NCBI RefSeq assembly: GCF_000143415.4
Contig: NW_003314262.1
Location: forward strand, 674,392-738,391
Source: Selaginella moellendorffii
Lineage: Eukaryota; Streptophyta; Lycopodiopsida; Selaginellales; Selaginellaceae
Direction: 5' to 3'
Length of the DNA: 64,000 nucleotides
The notes under the pieces were generated by a model. The model searched no databases. It had not been told where the DNA came from and was given only the letters and a program-made list of their open reading frames with translations. Of the stretch, positions 20,740 through 36,356 are shown piece after piece. The stretch's first letter is position 1. The number at the start of each line of letters is the position of its first letter. The position numbers and the translations under genes are program-made.

Positions 20740-22976
20740 ATGTTCAAGAAGGCGAGCGAGGTCAAGGCGCAGCAGCGCCTCTCTGGCGCCGATCGCAAGA
20801 AGCTGCGTCGCAGCATTTGCGAGCGATTCGGCCACGCCACTGACGCGCACATCGAATCCATCCTGCCGGCCAAGGTAAGCCTCTCCTGCATCCATCTCCT
20901 CCGACGGCTTCTCAATGCAAATCGCTACGCCAGGCGGATGTCACCGTGGCGAAGCTCGCCAATCCCAATCGCCTCCATGTCTACGTCGTGGATGGAGGGC
21001 CGCCAATGCTGTTCGATGTCGATGGTGAAGTCTTTCCAACAGGTTGAGCTTCCTCGATTGATGTGCCAATTCAGACATGCTTCCTCTTGCAGTGTATGCC
21101 CTGTGGAAGCTACCATCGCTCCTCCCAGCTTTTATTCTCAAGGGTGCTGAAGTCTCACGCTACGTTGTTGGTGGTGCCGATCTTATGTTTCCTGGCATCA
21201 CTATACCCCCGGAAGGCTTGCCAGAGTTTGAGGCAGGCCAGCCGTGGGTTGTCAAGGTGCCGGGAAATGACTTCCCCATTGCTGTAAGTCTTGTTCTTCC
21301 TTTCTTTTCACATCAACCAACGATTTTCACTCGTCTGCAGGTTGGAACGACGGCCATGAGTAGTACCGCGGCTAAGAAAGCTGGCTATCGCGGCAAGGCC
21401 CTTCGCATTTTGCATTTCTACCCTGATACGCTCTGGTAAGGAAAGCTTTTAGAGGTTGAAGTTTTGTCGCTGAAAAGGTATTCGGTGCTGCCGATTGTGT
21501 TTCAAACAGGAGCTCGGCTGAGGGAAGATACGTTCCCAATGCGGGTTTCTCGGAGGGCATGATTTCGGAAGATCCATCCACCAGCCAGCAGGCGGGTGAT
21601 GGTGAAGGCAGCGCTCAAGGTGTAGACGAACAAGACCAAGAACACGAGCAAGAACAAGAACAAGGTGGTGCCAATAGTGGTGACGATGGGACCGAAATCT
21701 ATCAAGTAACGGAGCCAGAATATGTGGCTGTGGATGTCAAGGACTTGAAGCTAGCACCGGATACATCGGCTGCCGAAGAAGCTGACGAGGAGTGTAGCAG
21801 CATTGAGGTTGGAAGTTCAACGGGTGTTAGCACCGAGGAGATGGACTTGCTACTCGACAGGTGCTTACTGCAGGCCCTGCATACGACCGTCAAGGACAAG
21901 GATCTACCCATTCCTGCAAGCATTCTTTGGTAAAGCATTTTATCCGCTCTGTTTTAGCTAATGCTTGTGCTGCATGTAGGTCAGGGCACATTCTTCCTGC
22001 CAGGCCTGCAGGTAGCACGGTAGACATCAAGAAATCTTCGCACAAGAAGTTGTCAAAGTGGCTTCAAACCAAATCTGCCAGCGGCTTGGTCGGTATATGA
22101 TAGCTTCGTGTGTTTCCAGGCATGCTGACTGATTTCTCGCAGATAGTAGCGAAGGAGAGCAAGCCTCGCAAGGAAATCATGTTGTGCAGCGTAAACAGAA
22201 GCCATGCGCTATACCAGGAGTTCAAGCCCGAGAAGAAGGTGGCTACCTCTGAACATACCACACCAGATTCGAAGAGCGCAAACGAGAGCGTGCAAAGTCC
22301 GTTTGAAGCCGTGGAGGTGTGGAAGCCTACTCACCATGTGGCACCCATATTGAATGCTGTGGGAGCCGATGCATCCAAGTTTTACACCGCGGCCGAGGCA
22401 AGTGAGGTGGTGTTTTCGTACGTGGACAAGGAAAGCTTGGTGAAACCAGACAACAAGGCGGTGGTTGCACTGGATGCCGTCTTATGCGACGCTTTGTTCA
22501 AAGGAGCTGTGAAGAAGGGCTCGTCGTACCCGTCGGAGGTCTTGAAAAGGGACCTCGGTGCCACATTCCTGGGCCGGATGCAAGCACATCACAAGGTGAC
22601 CAGAGACGGCAAGTCCGTGGTTCGAAAGGGAGCACTGAGATGTGCACAGATAATAACGGAGCGAAGGCAAGGAAACAAGAAAGTGACGCGGGTGTCGGGC
22701 CTCGAGTCGTTTCTGGTGGATCCAGATGCGCTAGCAGCGGAGCTCCAGAAAAAGTTTGCGTGCAGCACATCGTTGGCCGAAGTCCCCGGTAAGTTTGTCC
22801 GCTTTGTATTTAGGTACTTGTTTGAACTCCGGTTGTTTGGGATGTATGCAGGGAAGAAAGGCGAGAAGGAGATACTCGTCCAGGGTGGCGTCATAGAAAA
22901 CCTTGGGAAGCATCTAGTGCAACAGTATGGGATTCCAAAGAAGTTTATTGAGATACTGGATAAGACGAAGAAGTGA
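20740..22976 (+). CDS. EIF2D: Translation initiation factor eIF2D (ligatin)
   Basis: eIF2D delivers tRNA to the ribosomal P site and recycles 40S subunits without eIF2 and GTP. Domains in order: an N-terminal pre-PUA module (MFKKASEVKAQQRLSGADRK); a PUA domain (FILKGAEVSRYVVGGADLMF to VGTTAMSSTAAKKAG); an acidic Gln/Glu-rich linker; a winged-helix region; a SWIB-like segment (YVDKESLVKPDNKAVVALDA); and a C-terminal SUI1 domain (KKVTRVSGLESFLVD, then EILVQGGVIENLGKHLVQQY). The start is the ATG at 20740, 71 bp after the previous gene's stop. The stop TGA at 22974-22976 directly abuts the stop of the convergent thioredoxin gene. Confidence 0.93.
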
Positions 22977-23910
22977 TCAACTGGTTTGGGTGTCGTCGCC
23001 TTCCTGTGGGGTGGTTTTGGCGTGGAGGAGTTGACAGACTGCTCGCTCGAGTCGATGCTTATCTCGGGTGGCGAACTTGTCGACTAGGCAACCGTCCTGC
23101 TCGCGCGAGAGATTAGAAGCGAGAGATACAAGAGCCCCCCTCCCTTACCTGAAAGATTGCAAACAAGGGAACGGAGGAAACGGAGTAGAATTCGGCCAGG
23201 TCCTGCAGAGGTTGCGAGCAAATAAGGTGAAATCATTCTTTCCCAGCTAGCCTACCGTGAGTTCGTCGTAATCATCCAGAACGTTGTGCTTGACAAACAC
23301 AATCTGACTCTCATCGCTGTGCTCGTCGTCCTCCTGGGGATCTGCTACGCACTCGTCACTGCTGCATCCCTGCCTGTCTAGACACAGCTTGTTTCTTCGC
23401 AATAGTGGTGGTAGTCACTCACCCGTTTGCACAGCTTCACGAATTGGGGTAGCATGTACTTGCAAGCACCGCACGAGGTGTTGTAGAAATCCACCACCAC
23501 CTAAATGGAGAGAGGATTGACAAGCGCTCCAAAGGAAGGCATGGACTGCGAACCAGATCGTGCTCCTCTCGGGCGCGCTCCAAAATGGCATCGAATTCCT
23601 GCAGGTTGCTTACTACGGTGACGCAGTCCACGGGGCACGAGATCTCCGCCTCAGCTCGTCGTGCATCCGCTTCCTGGCTGCTTGTTTATACTTTTGTGAT
23701 CGATCACACGCACGCACACGCACTCACCTCCTGGCGCTTGAGAGATTCCTCTAGATGCCGCTTTCGATCCACCTGGATACCGGCACACGCGACATTCCGG
23801 TGTGGCGTCCCAGGAATTCCCGCAGTCTGGAACCACGACCTCTTGCCCCCCACAAAGCGGCTGCTACCAACGATGCTAAACGCCGCCAAATCACGCCCGA
23901 TAGCGGCCAT
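22977..23910 (-). CDS. Atypical plastid-type thioredoxin (ACHT/WCRKC-like, CGAC active site)
   Basis: This thioredoxin-fold protein is reconstructed from five exons. The N-terminus (MAAIGRDLAAFSIVGSSRF) is basic and Ser-rich, like a transit peptide. The core has VVSNLQEFDAILERA, VVVDFYNTSCGACKYMLPQF, IVFVKHNVLDDYDELTDLAE, then SVSSVPLFAIFQ (with the cis-Pro) and a C-terminal helix ending in TPQEGDDTQTS. The active site is CGAC rather than WCGPC, as in atypical plant thioredoxins that act as redox sensors in plastids. An acidic Cys-containing insertion (CSSDECVADPQEDDEHSDES) sits before the strand IVFVKHN. The last two exons are short, so the protein is easily truncated in simple ORF calls. 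The stop complement occupies 22977-22979. Confidence 0.8.
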
Positions 23911-24098
23911 GGAGATTCATGAGCTTATGAATGCTCAAGACGCAACACGGGCTCTTGTCGCGATTCACGAGATATTTCTCTCGCTAATTGGTTTCAAATG
24001 ATAGCATGGTGGCGTAGTGGATTAGTGTTTCGAGATCAAGCCTAGAGTGCCAATTGTTCACAGTAACCAGCACCAAGAGAACAGAAAAACCACCGAGC

Positions 24099-24909
24099 CT
24101 AAGCTTCTAGCCCAATTATCCCTGCATCACAAGAGCCTAGTCTTTACCATGCCAGCTTTTTCCATAAGATATAAGCGCTTACCACAAGCAACTCTTGCAC
24201 CCGCATTACCAGTTTCCTTGCTCAGCTCGTGACCACCTGCAAGACACAGTTGCACAAACAACAGGCACTCGAAGATCGTATATATATCTATACCTTTGCC
24301 GAGATCATCCGGGTCGGCATGCACCACAATTGCCCTGCCAATGATGGAATGCGGCCCGCACAGCTTTATCTGCATCATCATCCAAGTTAATACCATGGCA
24401 TGGAATGATCCTCTTCGCTACGACTACCTGGCTGTCTTTGATAGAAATCTCCACCTTTCCTGGCGTAGCAAGCAAACCCAAAAGTGTGAGAGGTTCGGTG
24501 GATCGGGCATCCATCCAAGCAAGCTACTCACCGCTGTCGCCTGCAGTGAGGTTGCCAAGGTCACCAACATGCCTGGTGTCGTCCTCGGGAGCACCGTGTT
24601 CCTTGTTGGTGGGATTGAAATGTGGACCTGTAAGCAACACACATGCTCGCTCGGGATCGCTCAAACAGAACGGCTCTACCCGTGGAGTTGCACCCGTTGG
24701 TGGTATCACCCAGCGCGTGGACGTGGAATCCATGCTTGCCCGGGCTCAAACCGGTGACTTCGCCCGTGATAGTGGACGGCGCACCTGGAGAAGCAGTCAC
24801 TCACTCCATCACATTTGGTGGAATGGGCTTTTTTTTTACCTTCGTTCTCCTGGCTGAAATGCACCACCCCGCCCACCTCGCTACCCAACAGGACCGCCAC
24901 TGCCTTCAT
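24099..24909 (-). CDS. Cu/Zn superoxide dismutase (cytosolic type)
   Basis: This enzyme dismutates superoxide to oxygen and hydrogen peroxide. All metal ligands are present: the two His of [10 protein letters not shown], the His/His/His/Asp of [22 protein letters not shown], and the final His of VVHADPDD. The disulfide Cys pair (NGCNSTG and RVACG) and the guiding Arg of GARVACG are also present. The protein starts [14 protein letters not shown] with no transit peptide, matching the cytosolic isoform. The last exon encodes only GIIGLEA, joined after a 60-70 bp intron, so the stop is at 24099-24101. All introns are short. Confidence 0.92.
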
Positions 24910-25052
24910 CTTCTTTTCTCTCGCACCAAGAAAATACAAGGCAGCGAACTGCAAGAAAAACCAGATTTAATAAAGCAACACTTGAAGCCATGCAGGGCGC
25001 CACGTACATCGGTGCTGCAACAAAAGCAGGAAAAATGAAAACGAAAAATAAA

Positions 25053-27747
25053 TTATGGATGTGCAATGGTGCATTGCAGCCGAAGCTCCTGGAGCTGCCT
25101 GGGATCAACTGTGGATGGTGTTCTTGTGAGGGAGCAGTGAGCAGCCGTTGTCTTTGGAAAGGCAATCACATCCCGTATCGATTTCTCTCCCGCAAGCAGC
25201 ATTACCAGCCGGTCCACACCATACGCGATTCCTCCTGCCATTCATTCTCGCCACTTATTTAGAACAGCAAGGTCGACGATACCATGCGGAGGAGCACCCA
25301 GCTCTAATGCTTCCAGCAAATAGCCAAACTTATCTTCCGCCTGGACACGACTGCAGATGGAGTCACTAACTACAAACAGAAAAGATTTCTAGAACCTCTT
25401 GAGCGCTCAAACCGGATGCCTCGAGCACCTTTTGCTGCACGTCACGCCTGTGAATCCTCAAGCTTCCACCCCCAATCTGCAGCCAGCATTTCAGTAAGCC
25501 AACAGCAGGATATCACTTACTTCCACGCCGTTGTAGACCATGTCGTAAGCAAGAGCACGAGCAGAGCTGAGATCCTTCATGTCTTCTGGCCTCGGAGCGG
25601 TGAATGGATGGTGGAGCGCCTGGCGGAAGGACGTACATAAACTAGCTAGTGAGCATCAGCTTACCTCAAGCCGCTTTTCCGCGTCGTTCCACTCGAACAT
25701 AGGAAAATCAGTGATCCAAAGAATGTCATTGCGGCTCTGCAACCACGAGTTCAGTCGCGATCAAATCGGGAATGCGTCACACCTTGTCAATGAGGTTCTC
25801 ACTTGTCTCGGCAATAAGCGTTCGCAGTCGGCCGAGCGTCGCGTTGACGAGCGATGTAGGCCCGTTTGCAAAGATGATCACATCCCCAGGCTTTGCGTCA
25901 CATTTGGCCAGAAAGTTGTCTCTCGTCTCAGGACAAGACAAGCTCGACTTGAGCGCTGTGCTGCCTTCCACCTCTCCTGCACAGAAAGCCAGCTATTTCG
26001 TACATGGATGAATATAGAGAGATACCTCCTTCGGCCACCTTGAGAAAAGGCAGGCCTTTAGCACCGCATCTGACTGCTTCTTGATATATGTCCCCCTTCT
26101 TCAACCGGGTGGCTGTGATCGACTTGCCGCCGCCACACACTGTTATTGCCTTGACAACACCGCCTTCGCTGATGGCTGTGGCGAACGGAGCAAAGCTCGA
26201 TTTTTCAAACACATCCGACAGCTGTTGTTTTCTTTAAGACGCGTTTTAAAGCTTCCAAGTTTGACGTACCTCGACGAGTTGCATTCCGAAGCGTGTATCA
26301 GGCTTGTCTGAACCATACTTGGACATGGCCTCGGCATACGTGAGCCGTGGAAAGGGATCCGGAAGTTCTACGCCTTTAATCTCCCGGAAAACCTGGCATC
26401 CGAGCGAGTGAGGCGAGCGCTTAACCGATGCTAGCACTTACAAGCCTGATGAGGTCCTCATTGAGCTCGAGCATATCTTCCAGCGGTGTGAATGCAAGCT
26501 CCATGTCGAGCTGCGTGAACTCGGGTTGACGGTCGGCTCTAAGATCCTCGTCCCTGAAACACCTGGTGGAAATGCACGCAAGTGAGTGAGCCAAGCACAC
26601 GTATACGATACCTTGCAAACTGAAAGTATCTATCGAAACCAGACACCATGAGCATCTGCTTGAACAGCTGCGGGCTCTGGGGAAGAGCGTAGAAAGTGGC
26701 TGGCTGCATCATATTTTTTTTCCTCCCAAGTTAGTCACGCAGGCTGCAATCACTGATTCACCTGCACTCGCGATGGCACCAGGTAATCTCGCGCTCCTTC
26801 GGGAGTGGATCTCGACAGTATCGGTGTCTCCACCTGCATTGCAAGCTCTAGCCGTCCATCAAAATCGCAAGCTCAAGCCAACCTCGACAAAGCCGTGGAC
26901 GTCTTCCAAGTAACGTCTCATGAGCTTGACGATGCGGTGGCGGAGCCTGAGGTTGGCATTCAGCTGGGGGCGCCGCAAGTCCAAGTGTCGGTATCTACAA
27001 ACGCAAACATGCGTGCCTTGGAAGCACTGGCTGGCCCAACAAGCAGTTTACCTCAGACGAACTTCCTCGGAGATGACGTTTTTGGACTGGTCGAGGGGCG
27101 TGACCAAGAAAGGAAGGTTCAAGGTGACGGGGTTGAGCACCTCAACCTTGTCCGCGATGATCTGACGCAAAGCACGATCAAAACCATATGCGAAGGAGGA
27201 CAAGAGAATACTTCGACGCTTCCAGTCTTCAAATTTGTGTTGGCGGCACCCTGAGGCCGCGAGCGCACTGTTCCCTCCACCGCTACCACGTACTCTATTC
27301 TCAGCCTCTCCGCCACCGCCTGTGCTCCGCCGCTACTAGCCTCCGCCGCCGCAACCTGGCATGAAGCTTACTTATAAGAAATGGAAAGATGACAATCCAG
27401 CTGCTCGCCTGCACCATTCCCGTGTGGTCGCGAACGTTGATGAATGTGACGGCGCCATGGTCGCGACGGAGCGCAACCCAGCCACAAATGCGCACCCTCA
27501 GCCCAATCTCCGCCTCACTCACCTCGCCACAGTAGTGGCTCCGCCGCACCCACTTGAGCTGCTCGCCTTGCTGCTCCTCCACCCCAGCAACACCAACACC
27601 AGCAGCAGCAGCAGCAGCAGCACGGGCACCAACACGACGCGAGGATGGGCGCGCTCGGCGAGGAGGGCATTGGACGCATCTCGGCAGCCATGCCGAGGAG
27701 GAGGACGAGTGAGACGCTGGAATGGTTGTGCCTAACATACAGGCCAT
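25053..27747 (-). CDS. Organellar aspartyl-tRNA synthetase (bacterial type)
   Basis: This class IIb aminoacyl-tRNA synthetase charges tRNA-Asp in plastids and/or mitochondria. It begins with a Ser/Arg/Ala-rich transit peptide including an Ala run encoded by a GCT/CAG-type repeat near 27600. The OB-fold anticodon domain follows ([20 protein letters not shown]), then [16 protein letters not shown], motif 2 ([20 protein letters not shown]) and the bacterial GAD insertion. Next are [33 protein letters not shown] and motif 3 ([17 protein letters not shown]). The presence of the GAD insertion and the phrase [12 protein letters not shown] show bacterial origin, as expected for an organelle enzyme. 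The start ATG lies only 53 bp from the stop of the NAC gene on the same strand. Confidence 0.92.
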
Positions 27748-27800
27748 GGGTTTATAATAAAACGCAAGTGTTTGTGGCTTTTACACATTAGCACGCGTAG

Positions 27801-29421
27801 CTATTGCGAGAGCGTAGATTCAAAGTGGCTTGTCAATCCCGTCATGCCCGGCAGCACCAGCATCCAAAACAGGGCCGTCAGTGATCCCACCAGGAAGACA
27901 AACAAGAGGTTTCCCCCATAGCGACCACCCTTGGCCTTGTCTTGTCGCTGCACCACGGCACCAGCAGCCTGCTTCCACTTGGGCGAGATCATCTCGACAG
28001 TCACACGAACGTTCATTGTTGTGGCTGCCACTGTCGACGACGATCCCTTGTCTGGGTGCTCTGCTGCCGAGGCCGGAAGAACCTGAACCGACCCAAGCAG
28101 ACTCAAGATCTTCTTCAATGGACCCCTGTCTCCTCCTTCCTCGCTATCGTCACCATTAGCCAGGTAATAGTCGCCACCTCCTGGCAGGCAGTGGTCGTCC
28201 ATGACCAGCAAACTGTGCTCGTCGGCTTCCCTCCAGTTGGACGTCAGATGCTGGCAGCACAGCCCATGTTAAAATGCGTCCCACTTGCCTTCACCGGAAA
28301 AACATGCTCCTCACCTTTGACGGCGCGTCCACAATACAGTCACCCGCGCCTTGATCGCACTTGTCCTCAAGATTGGAGAAGTCACCAAGCTCGATAAAGT
28401 CGTCTTCAGCCAAAACCTTCATCAGATCTTCTGGCTGGTCAATCTGTTCCAGGATACCCTCGGGATCAGCAAAAGACAGCTCTCCAGGGTTCCTGTCTGG
28501 GTAATCCATCACCTGCAATCAATCAATCCACAAGTCAGCATGGCCCTGGCAAGCTTTCAGTCCGTCACCTGTGCCAGGTCAGGAACTGGCTCGTCCAAAA
28601 GCATGGCAAGGAAGGCATCGAGCTCATCGTTTCCGCCCGGTGCCTCTTCCTTTGCAGCCTCTGTGTTGGTCGTAGTCTCCACGGACGCCACCTCCGTCTC
28701 CGCGGCAACCTCCACCTCGGCTGTTTCATTGTCGGCCGTCTCATTGTCTAGCGAGAAGAACGAATCCCCCTCCGGATAGCATGGGACGTTCTCCTCCTCC
28801 TTCTTGGCAGTCGACTTCCTAAACACCCGGCAAACAACGAATGCGTCCTGCGCATACTGGGAGGACGGTGTCAGCTTTGAGAGACATAGGGTGTTTTTCT
28901 GTGGACTTACCGAGCACTTACGATCATCCTCGTCCAGTCGGTACTCGTGCATAATCCAGTCCGTCCTCTGGCCGTGGGGCGCCCTGCCGGTGTAGAAAAC
29001 CAGCGTCTTCTTCATACCGATGTCGCGAGATCCCGAGCGCACGGTTCGGTCCTTTCCAGTCGCCTTCCAGTAGCCAGCTTCGGTGGCCCGGTTCGTCCGC
29101 CAGCCATTGGGATACTTCCTGTCGCGAGGGCTAAAGAAGTACCACTCCACATCCGTCACATACGATTTCCCTGTGTGAGCACAGACGATGGGTGAGCGGA
29201 GCGGAAGGAAGGAAGGAGCTAAGCTCGACTAGGCAGTACATACCAGGCAAGTCCCATGGCTCGCACTTGTAGAGATCCACCTCGGCAATTATGTTGGCCT
29301 GGATGCTGCGCCCCGACACCTTTCGCGCCAGATAGAAGCCCACAAGCTCCTGATCCGTGGGGCGGAATCTAAACCCTGGCGGCCACTGCTTACCGGGCGA
29401 TGGAGAAGACGAGGACGCCAT
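27801..29421 (-). CDS. Membrane-tethered NAC transcription factor (NTL type)
   Basis: A NAC domain starts near residue 12 ([19 protein letters not shown]) and continues with [64 protein letters not shown] and FVVCRVFRK: all five subdomains are present. An acidic activation region follows. The C-terminus has a single hydrophobic segment ([20 protein letters not shown]) close to the stop. This layout is that of NTL factors, which are held in ER or plasma membrane and released by proteolysis under stress to act in the nucleus. The start chosen is the ATG at 29421; the longer frame upstream lacks an ATG. Confidence 0.92.
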
Positions 29422-29548
29422 AATACGTATGGATGGTGGCGCCGCCAGCTCAAGCCCCGCTCTCTCCCATGGCCCAAACCCCTCTTTTCGCTCTCCACGC
29501 TGCTCAGACCACTTCAATAAGACCTAAGTAGGACAGCCATAGATTTTA

Positions 29549-32500
29549 TCATTTAAGTCCCCTACTTTTTACAAACGCGCTTAACGATGGTTCTCGCCCC
29601 AGAAAACCATGCACAAGCTCCGCTGCGTCCTTGCTCGCGCCTGGCACCAACACCTGGGGATCACAAACAACGTTACCACAATCCGCAAGGCCTTTCCTCG
29701 TACCTTGTCCCGAAACTCCTTGCCTGCCGAAAAGTTGCTCACTTCACCAGCAAAGCCACTCTCAAACATGTCTTCGGAGAGAACCTGTGCAAGCATGTTA
29801 AACGCACAAGACGACCGACTGATTTTTCCCACTCCTTCACCTGATTCCACAAGTAGCTGTAGTAAGTGCCGTCATACCCGCCCATGAGATGTGTAAACGA
29901 CGTGCTCAAGTCCGTCCCTTCCAGCATCGGGATCCCTTCCATTACCTGGACTCTCGTTCACGTGACAAAGAGAAACAAGACAGAGCTGGTGGCTAACCTG
30001 GGTGTGGAGCTGCTCGAGAACGGAAACAGTATCGAATTGGTCGCTTGAGTGCACGATCAAATCGAACAATGCTGCCGCGGGAACCAAAAAAACGAAAGCA
30101 TCATCAAACAGACAGAAATGAGTAGCGAGTTATGTGTACCTAGCAAGATCTGCCTTTTCGTCAGAAGCCCGGCATGGGTCTTCTTCTTTCGCACTAGTAA
30201 CTCGCAAAAGCTGTCCGGGACAGGTTCTCTAGTGTCCTGCAGGAGTCTACGAATATCAATTAGCAAGCTTCATGAGCTCGACGAAAATCACCACCTTATA
30301 GAAGCCACTCATACGCTTCAACGACGACTTTTCAGAGCACCTGTGTCAACAGACGTTAGCAAACGAGACATCCATAGTCGGCCTACCACTTTTCGAGCAT
30401 TTTGCTGGGAGCTTCCACGAAATCATCCTCGACCCGCAGACCGGAAAATCTGGCGAACGATGGACGGCTGCAAATGTGATGCATCTGCAATATAAACATG
30501 TTTAAGAAAGGGAGAGCGAAGGGAATAGCACAAGTACTTGCCACGTGACCGAATTCGTGAAAGAAAGTCTCCACTTCTGGATAACTCAGCAGGGCAGCAT
30601 GTCCTCTCCTGAAGTTCGCAAGCATAGCCGCGACTGGCAGCTAGACAGTAGAACTGAGCTCATTCCCAAAAATTCAATCTCTCCAGTCAATGCTCTTACC
30701 TGACCGCTGCGAGTAGAGGAGGGCTGAAGAGGACACACGCAGGCATGCGAGTACTTTCCATCCCTACAGCCGGAGGACGAGATAAGCAAACAAACTCTCG
30801 TGATACATAGTAGAGCAGAATGGAAATACCTGTGATAAATATCGAGGTAGAAATAGCCAATTGTCTTCTTCGCATCTGTATCGCTAACGGCAAAGAGCCG
30901 CACATCTGGATCCCACGCTCCCCGCTCCTCCTTGATTTCTTCGAAAGTAAGACCTGAAAACTCAAATGACAAACACAACAAAAATTAACCAGAAAGATAT
31001 ACCAAACAGCTCCTGATATATTTGGAAGAGACCATTGGTAACAACCTCCACAGGAAAATATTCTCTGATCTTTTCCGTGATTGCTTGAAACTCGAGCTCT
31101 TCAACTCTATGCATATAGTATAGAAGATCTTCCATACCAAACTCCTCTCCCCCTTCCTCGGCTTTCTACAGTGATAAAACTTTAGAGACCGTTAAGAAAA
31201 TGCATATGGCAGACCTTTAGAGCCCGAAGCTTGTTCAACTCTGCTGCTGCAACTGACGACATCTTTGCCGAAAGGCTGAGGAGGAAGTTCTTTACCTGAA
31301 GCGAAACCAGGTGAGCCATGAAGAAGGTATTATAGCTTCTAGTTTCCTACGTTGGTAAAACTCTTGGCCATACGGCTGGAGGTCACGTACTCCACATGAT
31401 TAGGATAACCAAGCAGGCGAGCCAGTCGATGACGTAGCTTCACCTGGAAAGGTCCAGGCATAAGCGATCGTGAAGAATTCATGCACGAACCACGTTGTGG
31501 AAGATTGGAAGATTTTCTGCGATGCAACGTTTATCATATGCCACTGCCAATGCCTTGCGCGTGCTTCCTACCTAGGGATGAGAAGAACCGGTTTAGAGAG
31601 AAAGCATTACAGACATTCAGCCCAACCTTGCAATTCTGCATGACTGGGAAGTAGTAGCGAGCATCGAGCGGAAGCTTGAGCTTGCCATGCTTGCCCTTCT
31701 CCAAGTTCTAAAAGTGAAGGAAAAAGAGAAAACAGGACGCAAAAAGGTGTCATATCAAGGCGGCAACGGAGACGTGTCTACAAACCTTAACAAACGTTAT
31801 CGGTAAACCCGCAAGCTCATCCTCGTTGAATAGTAGAACCTCATTGAGCTGCGCGAGGTTTTTCTGGAAGGTGATGCAGAGTTCCCCGATAGTTTTCTTG
31901 ATCTTGTCGACTTCGGATCTCATTTCGGGAGTCAGGTGCAGCCCAAGCCTCTCGTAATCCCTGACCTGCATGGGCAGACTTCGGTGGGAGGGAGTAAGCA
32001 AGCTTTAGATGAGTACCAGATGGTTGACAAAACGCTGAGTTTCAGGCGGCAGGTCCTCTTTCTTCTCAGCATAGGCCTTGACAACGCGGTACACGTCCTC
32101 CCGGAGCCTGCTCATCGCGAAACATCGTGAGCACAAGGAATGCATAGGTACGAGGCAACCTGCATTTGGCGTTGTATGCCTCAAACATCTTCTCGGCTTT
32201 GACGCTGGCATCACGGACGTCTCTCGCCGGATTCACCAGACTCGGGAAGACGCACGACTGAACAGCCATGAACTCGTCAGCTTCCAGCCTTTCCAGGGGC
32301 TCAATCACCGACTCGTAGGTCACCTGACTCCCAAGCAAGCAAACAAAAGCTTGTCATGCTTGCTTCTACGAGAATGAGGCTGGTTACCTGGTCCAAGGGC
32401 ACAGCGGCGACGGCGTCGTGAACTCGGATGGAGTTTGCAATGACGTGATCCACCGCTCTGAGGATCTCCCCGGCGGAGAGGCTGGATCGGAACTTGATGT

Positions 32501-32738
32501 CCTTGCATCCTCCTCCTCCTCCTCCTCCTCCTGCTGCTGCTGCTGCTGCTGCTCAGGTATTAGGGTTGCCGCCTTGCGCTCTGCTCACATTCAAGCAGAT
32601 CCATCGCTTACCTCGATCCTTGCCTCCGCGCAGCAGCGTGAGCAGCACCCTGGCTGCGACCAGTGTGCCCAGCGCCGCCCCCGCGGCCACCGCGATCCTC
32701 CTCTGCCGGCTTCCACCCTGCGCCTGCTTGCCGGCCAT
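29549..32738 (-). CDS. M3-family thimet oligopeptidase with N-terminal membrane anchor
   Basis: This zinc endopeptidase of family M3A degrades short peptides. The active site is FFHEFGHV followed across an intron by [20 protein letters not shown], and the third ligand region ([10 protein letters not shown]) is present. Other family text includes [46 protein letters not shown] and a final LGREPS. The N-terminus ([20 protein letters not shown]) is a predicted signal anchor, unlike the soluble or organellar TOPs, resembling the anchored plant TOP-like protein. Exon 2 starts in a (CAG)n repeat encoding poly-Ala then poly-Gly. The stop is at 29549-29551, giving the C-terminus FVKSRGLK. It has more than 15 short introns, so exon edges are approximate. 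Confidence 0.88.
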
Positions 32739-32903
32739 CCTCCCTCCAGCTCGCCAGTAAGCTCGGGGAGGATCGACCCGTGGTTCGAAACGGGGGATCG
32801 CCAATTAGGTTATTAAGTAATGCGATGATGATAGGATGCGAATGAGTGAATGGCGATCGAGGGGAGCTCTTAGGGTTTTGGTTTTGCGTATGACTTGAGG
32901 TGA
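32739..32903. promoter_or_regulatory. Bidirectional promoter between TOP-like gene and FTSH11
   Basis: 165 bp separate the divergent ATGs. A telo-box-like TTAGGGTT lies at 32870-32877, 27 bp from the FTSH11 start. No TATA box is evident. Both products handle peptides or proteins in membranes, so co-expression is possible but not shown. Confidence 0.4.
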
Positions 32904-36276
<3,373 letters not shown>

Positions 36277-36356
36277 ATTGTCGTGCTCAAAGCCCCTTTA
36301 CTTAATTTTTATGTAGAGTTTCTCCTCCCTAAAGCCCTAGGTAGTGGAGAGAAGCT

